From NCBI GenBank assembly GCA_040437565.1, contig JBDOQK010000013.1, positions 124,001-188,000 on the forward strand: a stretch of 64,000 bases of DNA, written 5' to 3'. The first letter of the stretch is position 1. Each line of letters starts with the position of its first letter. The notes beneath the pieces are model-generated. The model was not told where the DNA came from and ran no database searches. It worked only from the letters and a program-made list of their open reading frames with translations. Shown piece after piece: positions 58,500-64,000 of the stretch. A program made the translations under genes and the position numbers. The stretch is from Albugo candida (taxonomy: Eukaryota > Oomycota > Peronosporomycetes > Albuginales).

Positions 58500-59591
58500 C
58501 TGATAGACGTCCCTTCCGTGCTTTTTGAAGCTCCGCGAGGTTTACTTGCACCATCAGCTTTTCTCACCTTTTCCAACAGACACTTGAGATTGTCAAGATG
58601 GCTTGAACTCACGCTCAGAAACACACCGGAACACAACGCGGTAAGGATAGCAAAGGGACAGTTGAAAAGCTATCATTAATTAGCTCTCGTCGAAATCTTT
58701 TGAGGCTACGCAATGGAATTGTTGGATCAAGTGGAATGTACTGATAGTCTGGTTAGTAGCCTCAACGCTCTATTTGGATCGCCAGCTGATGCTCACCGGT
58801 TTACAATCGCTTCTTTTTCGGTAGAGTTTCTGAATCGCTTTGACCAGAAGAGGCGATTAATCAGAGCAGCCTTTCATCTCCCTATACATCTGAGAAGGAA
58901 GGCTTCTTTGTCCTCGCATCATTGCTTTCCGAATTCTAAACCCACGAATCCACCACCTGACCATATTTTTAGAGGGTAATCTCTGGACTGCAGGTNNNNN
59001 NNNNNNNNNNNNNNNNNNNNNNNNNNNNNNNNNNNNNNNNNNNNNNNNNNNNNNNNNNNNNNNNNNNNNNNNNNNNNNNNNNNNNNNNNNNNNNNCTGAT
59101 AGACGTCCCTTCCGTGCTTTTTGAAGCTCCGCGAGGTTTACTTGCACCATCAGCTTTTCTCACCTTTTCCAACAGACACTTGAGATTGTCAAGATGGCTT
59201 GAACTCACGCTCAGAAACACACCGGAACACAACGCGGTAAGGATAGCAAAGGGACAGTTGAAAAGCTATCATTAATTAGCTCTCGTCGAAATCTTTTGAG
59301 GCTACGCAATGGAATTGTTGGATCAAGTGGAATGTACTGATAGTCTGGTTAGTAGCCTCAACGCTCTATTTGGATCGCCAGCTGATGCTCACCGGTTTAC
59401 AATCGCTTCTTTTTCGGTAGAGTTTCTGAATCGCTTTGACCAGAAGAGGCGATTAATCAGAGCAGCCTTTCATCTCCCTATACATCTGAGAAGGAAGGCT
59501 TCTTTGTCCTCGCATCATTGCTTTCCGAATTCTAAACCCACGAATCCACCACCTGACCATATTTTTAGAGGGTAATCTCTGGACTGCAGGT
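58500..59591. repeat. 496-bp direct repeat around an N100 gap
   Basis: Bases 58500-58995 equal 59096-59591 around the gap 58996-59095. This is an assembly overlap. It contains the small ORF MELLDQ... in both copies (58713-58979 and 59309-59575). Confidence 0.85.
59309..59575 (+). CDS. Small hypothetical ORF, possible karyopherin-like N-terminus
   Basis: 88 aa, MELLDQVECTDSLVSSLNAL followed by FGSPADAHRFTIASFSVEFL. The LNALFGSP...EFLNRFDQ pattern faintly resembles N-termini of importin/exportin proteins, but that is a guess. A canonical-looking splice pair (gtacgtg at 59590, tctag at 59649) follows the frame, so it could be a first exon whose remainder is lost. The identical frame at 58713-58979 is the assembly duplicate. 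Confidence 0.3.
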   Translation: MELLDQVECTDSLVSSLNALFGSPADAHRFTIASFSVEFLNRFDQKRRLIRAAFHLPIHLRRKASLSSHHCFPNSKPTNPPPDHIFRG

Positions 59592-59750
59592 ACGTGTTCT
59601 TGTCTTTCTCTTATTTGTTGTAATTCACAACATGCATTTATGTGTCTAGCCGTTGGTGGGTACACGGGAAGCCTGACCGTCTTTTCTCTTCATGCGTCCA
59701 AACCCCTGTGTAATAGGGTGCGGGGCATTTTTACATTTACTTTTAACATT

Positions 59751-60006
59751 CGAATTCTAAACCCACGAATCCACCACCTGACCATATTTTTAGAGGGTAA
59801 TCTCTGGACTGCAGGTACGTGTTCTTGTCTTTCTCTTATNNNNNNNNNNNNNNNNNNNNNNNNNNNNNNNNNNNNNNNNNNNNNNNNNNNNNNNNNNNNN
59901 NNNNNNNNNNNNNNNNNNNNNNNNNNNNNNNNNNNNNNNCCACCTGACCATATTTTTAGAGGGTAATCTCTGGACTGCAGGTACGTGTTCTTGTCTTTCT
60001 CTTATT
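59751..60006. repeat. Tandem partial copy plus N100 gap overlap
   Basis: Starting at 59751 the sequence from cgaattctaaaccc onward (first seen at about 59526) repeats after the leader-like tract. The gap 59840-59939 is then flanked by an identical 66-bp block (59774-59839 and 59940-60005). The leader segment 59582-59750 recurs at about 59972-60140 with one change, upstream of the secreted-protein gene. Confidence 0.7.
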
Positions 60007-60193
60007 TGTTGTAATTCACAACATGCATTTATGTGTCTAGCCGTTGGTGGGTACACGGGAAGCCTGACCGTCTTTTCTCTTCATGCGTCCGAACCCCTGT
60101 GTAATAGGGTGCGGGGCATTTTTACATTTACTTTTAACATTTTCAGTCTCACGATTCTTTTCACTTTCAAATTTTCCAGCTACCTCAATAAAA

Positions 60194-60721
60194 ATGATCT
60201 ATACCATATCGTTCCTCGCCGCACTCTTCCTCAAGGATGTGGATTCACTGTATTCTGATGACCACGGCATTTGTATGTTGTCTACTACGGAAACTGGAGG
60301 CATAGGTGTTGATATGAATGGATGCCCAGCCCTATCTGAAGTCATCAAGAATTCGATTATAGCTTGCCACAAAGATACTGATGAATACTGTCCCAAAGCT
60401 TTTGTATATGCTCTTCCCGAATTACTCGATGCAATTTTTCAGCCTAGAGCCCCGGTTGACAATTCTGACGTTATTAAAAAAGCGAAAAATTTGCTTCCGT
60501 ATATCAAGAAAGGAACCAAAATAACGAATGATGATTATGTCATGATGGCGTATGACTTTCTTACTAATTATCTCGAGGGCAACTACATGGAAGCTATAAA
60601 GAAGCGACCAAACTTTGAAGTGCATCCAAAAAAGCCTCGCTTCAACAATGTCATAAACTTCTCCTTCCTCACTGCATATGCTGCACTTGTAGTAGATTGT
60701 TGCACAAATCTACCCCAGTAA
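60194..60721 (+). CDS. Candidate small secreted protein
   Basis: Not recognised. 175 aa from the ATG at 60194. The N-terminus MIYTISFLAALFLKDVDSLY has a hydrophobic core typical of a signal peptide, with likely cleavage near LYS/DD. The mature part is helix-rich with six cysteines after the leader (GIC, GC, AC, YC and DCC near the end), suggesting disulfides. It has no RxLR, CHxC or CCG motif and no membrane helix apart from the leader. The stop is followed at once by aataaa, a plausible polyadenylation signal. It sits alone in a repeat-rich block, a common setting for effector-like genes of pathogenic oomycetes; an effector role is inference. An upstream in-frame ATG at 60083 would bury the signal peptide and is less likely. 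Confidence 0.6.
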   Translation: MIYTISFLAALFLKDVDSLYSDDHGICMLSTTETGGIGVDMNGCPALSEVIKNSIIACHKDTDEYCPKAFVYALPELLDAIFQPRAPVDNSDVIKKAKNLLPYIKKGTKITNDDYVMMAYDFLTNYLEGNYMEAIKKRPNFEVHPKKPRFNNVINFSFLTAYAALVVDCCTNLPQ

Positions 60722-62160
60722 AATAAAGCCTTTTGCTGCTTTCAATCCTACTGCAGTCTTTGTTTTCTTAATTAGAAAGGTTTATTCGTGCTAGCATGAT
60801 GGAACCTTTACACACTCCCTTCTTTAGTCGTACATTACAAACAGAATTTGTGCTGAACGCTCGCCATGAAGCTTTAAGCCATCTCGTGTTCCCACTTGTT
60901 TCGTCCAACATCATTTGAGCACCTAGGAGTACACATGTAAATGATAGTCTACGGAGCCGGTCATGCAAGTATACACGAAATTACATATGCTGCAATACGA
61001 GAAGCAATCTTAGAAGTAAGTGTTTGAGTGTCGATAATCCTTACAGAAGCTACTTTCTTCAAGGAAAGGGCTTGTTCAGACACTTTATCTACAACCATCT
61101 GCATACTCCTAGTGGTGAGCAATGAACGCGCGGAGCACAGAAAACGATACGAAGCAAAAAGAATGGTATCAAGTGATCATGCAAGGAAGAAATGGTAGCA
61201 AAGCATCACGGGACCGATTCCACCTAATGGAGAATAGGACTGGCTAAGGAAAAATTGACCCAGCGTCCGGATTACGAACAAGCGATGAAGGCATCAATGA
61301 ATTTTACTGCGCCACATTGAAGACACCAGAGCCTTCATTACGAAAAGAATCTGGGACATTCTTTCGCGATCCTTCGTTTCAAAATGAAAGAAACGCAAAC
61401 TTCTGTTATGGTATGATTTGATTAGGACATTCTCTCACTTGATTGAGAGGATCATATACAAGCTGCACTTTGTAATAGTCGGCTGGAAGCTTTTCCAGCG
61501 TTGGTCCAGCGCGTCTGTGAGAGGACAACCGTACTCTGTCCTAATTCGTCCAATTTTCCATATTCATTTGTCTCGCTGTTATAAAATACCAACACGTCGC
61601 CAAGAAAAACTCATCAAGTACGAGTATCCTGATGGGTTTCATCCGATCCCAAATCACTCGCCAGCTCAACTTTTTGATGGGTGACATGATCCTTGTAAAG
61701 CGTATTTTCAAACGAGCAGTGGCTCCGCTATTGTCGCCTCTTTTTCTTACGCTTTCAAATGCTCGAATCGCATAATAGCCAGTCTGTCGACGGGAAATAG
61801 CTTAATCATTCTTTGTAGTATTGCTTTTCAAAAACTTTGGCTCGAACCTCGAACGTTGGACGCTGTTTTCTGGGCTGGAATTCCCCGTTTACTTGCTTTT
61901 TCTACTTACAAATTTAAGTGCGTTAGTGCTGTACTCGCACACACAAGTTAGTTTCTTTATTTCGCATCAAATTAATCTTTCTGAAGCCACGGTCGGCAGC
62001 CGCTTTTCTGAGATCACATCGGGGAAATCACGATTAAACATTTTCGAAATAGCGGTTGTGAGACAAATAAAATGCGATCGGGAAACTCTCAGCAACATTG
62101 TTTTAAAGTACCTCAATTTCAGATATCCGCATGCTATGATCCCGCTTGGATAAGGAATGA
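60722..62160. other. No gene recognised
   Basis: Short interrupted frames on both strands. Frames at 61821-62153 encode hydrophobic then mixed segments with no family match. The tract ends abruptly where GCN1 homology begins at 62161. Confidence 0.4.
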
Positions 62161-62713
62161 GTGCTTCTACTGATGCGGCTATCGTGCAGATGCAATCGTG
62201 GAAACTTGTATCGGATCCCGATTCATCTGTCGTGCCTACAATCAGACACGTCCTCACCAAGGTAAACTGCAAAGATCCGAGTGAAGATGCCATATTAGAA
62301 ACACAAATTCTTCGGCAGAGTGCAGTGGCGATCTCACACTACCTTGAGTGTGACCAGCGTCCACATTTGTATGCTATTTTAGCGGATCTTCTCTGCTGCA
62401 AAGACATGTCTGTCCGACAGCTAACTGAGAAATCGATTATGAATTTGTATACCCGTGGATTTACAAAACTCGCTATTGGTTTGATGAATGGACTCGTCGA
62501 GAAAGTTAGTAGATTCAATCCCCCTAGCTTTCAGCCATGCAGTGGTGTCTGGAGACACGCGCTTCGTGTGATTGTCCCAGGTTCAGAAAATGAAATGTCT
62601 GACGATACGCGAGCACGTATATTCGCTTCTGTCATGTTTGTATCGCATCATCCTCTCTTAATGGGTGGTAAGTCGCTCAGAAATTATGGAAAAGAGTGGA
62701 AGTATATTTGCAA
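62161..62713 (+). pseudogene. GCN1: Second GCN1 segment, continuing beyond the first copy
   Basis: Bases 62161-62415 match 46341-46595 with about six differences, and the frame stays open. It then continues with sequence missing from the first copy: RQLTEKSIMNLYTRGFTKLA, NGLVEKVSRFNPPSF and VMFVSHHPLLMGGKSLRNYG, consistent with the GCN1 HEAT-repeat region. Homology begins abruptly at 62161, inside an exon, after unrelated DNA, and runs into the gap at 62714. It is either the 3' continuation of the same gene beyond a repeat insertion, a second haplotype joined to the scaffold, or a partial gene duplicate. I cannot tell these apart from this window. Confidence 0.55.
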
Positions 62714-62813
62714 NNNNNNNNNNNNNNNNNNNNNNNNNNNNNNNNNNNNNNNNNNNNNNNNNNNNNNNNNNNNNNNNNNNNNNNNNNNNNNNNNNNNNNN
62801 NNNNNNNNNNNNN
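62714..62813. other. N100 gap between GCN1 segment and next gene
   Basis: The edges share no repeat. Plus-strand GCN1 sequence lies on the left and a minus-strand unknown gene on the right; both are cut by the gap. Confidence 0.7.
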
Positions 62814-63140
62814 GTGCTCTCGAGCAATCGCAAATTGTTTTCGCAATATGGTTCCTTTCTCTGAATCGGCGTCTTCAAATATCTGTTTGATCGGACGAAT
62901 AAACGATCGACCGCCTTTATAGGCTTTTGATCCCGCGGAATGAATGCTTTCTCGCGTGAATTGTACGACATTTTTGACTTCTTCCGTTGTGTGCGCATAC
63001 ATTTTCTGACTTGCTTCAACACTATCGTTCACAGCGCTTCGTATTGGTGCCACATGCGATGCCACATTCGTTCCTGCCACAGAATTCTTCTCGGGAATGG
63101 ACGGAGAAGAGGGAGTTGTTTGCTCGGAATTCGACGGCAT
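62814..63140 (-). CDS. N-terminal fragment of an unknown protein
   Basis: Start 63140 gives MPSNSEQTTPSSPSIPEKNS, a Ser/Pro-rich leader. A helical segment follows (SVEASQKMYAHTTEEVKNVV) and a basic run SKAYKGGRSFIRPIKQIFED before the gap cuts the frame at 62814. 109 residues are visible. No family was recognised. The adjacent 3' part should lie within or beyond the gap. Confidence 0.45.
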
Positions 63141-64000
63141 TTTATCTGGCAGAATAAGCCACGCTGATTGGATAGAAAGCGGCGCTTCTTGAAACAGAAC
63201 GCGGGAATATGGTCATAACGGAAGCAAACAGAAGCAACTCTTTGACGTATGTGCGTCAAATCATCGCTTACAAATTCGATAAACAAACTTAATTGTTCGA
63301 ATTGCCGCTTACAAAAAAACGCGACGCATAAAGCATCAGATGAAAGCCAATGGGCGATGCGAACGCTATGCTATTTACTATTGCATAAAGCATTGGTGGA
63401 GCTTATCTCACAGGATCAGAGGCAACGCTTTATAAAAATGCTCACGCAACTCACAGATGCCCCTTTCTTGCGATGTATCCACACTCATCTATTACTAATA
63501 CTCTTTTTGATTCGCTGTGCTGTGAATGAGTTCAAGCTATCAGTTTGGTGCCTCACGACACAAAACCTATGTCTTTCNNNNNNNNNNNNNNNNNNNNNNN
63601 NNNNNNNNNNNNNNNNNNNNNNNNNNNNNNNNNNNNNNNNNNNNNNNNNNNNNNNNNNNNNNNNNNNNNNNNNNNNNTTTGGTGCCTCACGACACAAAAC
63701 CTATGTCTTTCTGTATTGGTAAATTGACTTGATTCATGCGCTAGCATGAGCACTCGCACGCGTCTTCTGTACGGATAGCGGTATGCTGCTCGATGAACTG
63801 TAGCGTCTCATTCGTAGTGACATTTCCGATCCTTAAAATCTTCATTCAATGTGCATAAAGTCATCAATTAGAATCAATCGCACAACCTTTTGTGTGCATC
63901 TGTGTGTCATTTGGAGAAGTGGACGTCGAAAGAAGAGTTTTATCGACCAGGCCACGTTTCAGCTGTTCTTTCCTATGCTTCACTCTCTGTTATAAAATGA
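63141..64000. other. Upstream region, no gene; N100 gap with 34-bp repeat
   Basis: The gap 63578-63677 is flanked by an identical 34-bp block (63544-63577 and 63678-63711). The rest is AT-rich with no supported gene. The last 100 bases resemble 47325-47410 in the same orientation. Confidence 0.5.

Noticed and set aside
60194-60721. Albugo-type CHxC or CCG effector, or RxLR effector
   Set aside because: The protein has CHKD and DCC sequences but no CHxC, CCG or RxLR motif in the required place.
1-64000. CRISPR arrays, bacterial operons, tRNA or rRNA genes
   Set aside because: No spaced palindromic repeats, no clover-leaf or rRNA-like sequence recognised, and intron-rich eukaryotic genes throughout.

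Overview
The window looks like a stretch of oomycete nuclear genome, most consistent with a compact, AT-leaning genome such as that of a white-rust (Albugo-type) species. The lineage call is an inference. It rests on a GPCR fused to a phosphatidylinositol phosphate kinase (a hallmark of oomycetes), very short introns (mostly about 45-60 nt with CTAAT-like branch points), tiny spacers between genes (often 70-150 bp), and overall base composition. No organelle, bacterial or viral genome features were seen.

Positions 1-46595 are a dense, ordinary housekeeping region of about twenty genes on both strands: VPS54 (GARP tethering), a mitotic cyclin with a destruction box, a URC1/GTP cyclohydrolase II-like enzyme, AP-3 mu, adenylosuccinate lyase, an anoctamin (TMEM16), two unknown membrane proteins, a coiled-coil protein, a two-thioredoxin-domain PDI, Mediator subunit MED14, eEF1-gamma, the GPCR-PIPK, UDP-glucuronate decarboxylase, a PP2C phosphatase, a TTC38-like TPR protein, RTF2, MTHFR, a WDR83/MORG1-like WD40 protein, a G3BP-like NTF2+RRM protein, the spindle-checkpoint kinase BUB1, and the 5' part of the translation-stress activator GCN1. 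They form no operon-like pathway, but trafficking (VPS54, AP-3, PIPK), cell cycle (cyclin, BUB1) and translation/stress (eEF1G, GCN1, G3BP) are each represented.

Positions 46696-62160 are an accessory, repeat-rich block. It holds the C-terminal end of a Mutator-like (MULE) transposase, a 29-bp minisatellite, a MULE with 72-bp terminal inverted repeats and a perfect 9-bp target duplication, a second MULE that shares that target site, and a broken Ty1/Copia LTR element inside the second MULE. Duplicated leader sequences and one small gene for a candidate secreted protein follow. Beyond it, a piece of GCN1 reappears with about 2% divergence and carries on past the point where the first copy stops.

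There are fifteen runs of exactly 100 N. Most are flanked by the same sequence on both sides, and two others close with no lost bases, so they are scaffolding placeholders and not measured gaps. Several apparent partial gene duplications (VPS54, UXS, BUB1, the BUB1-GCN1 spacer) are best read as unmerged contig ends. Gene models were built by eye from reading-frame continuity and splice signals; exon borders are inferences.
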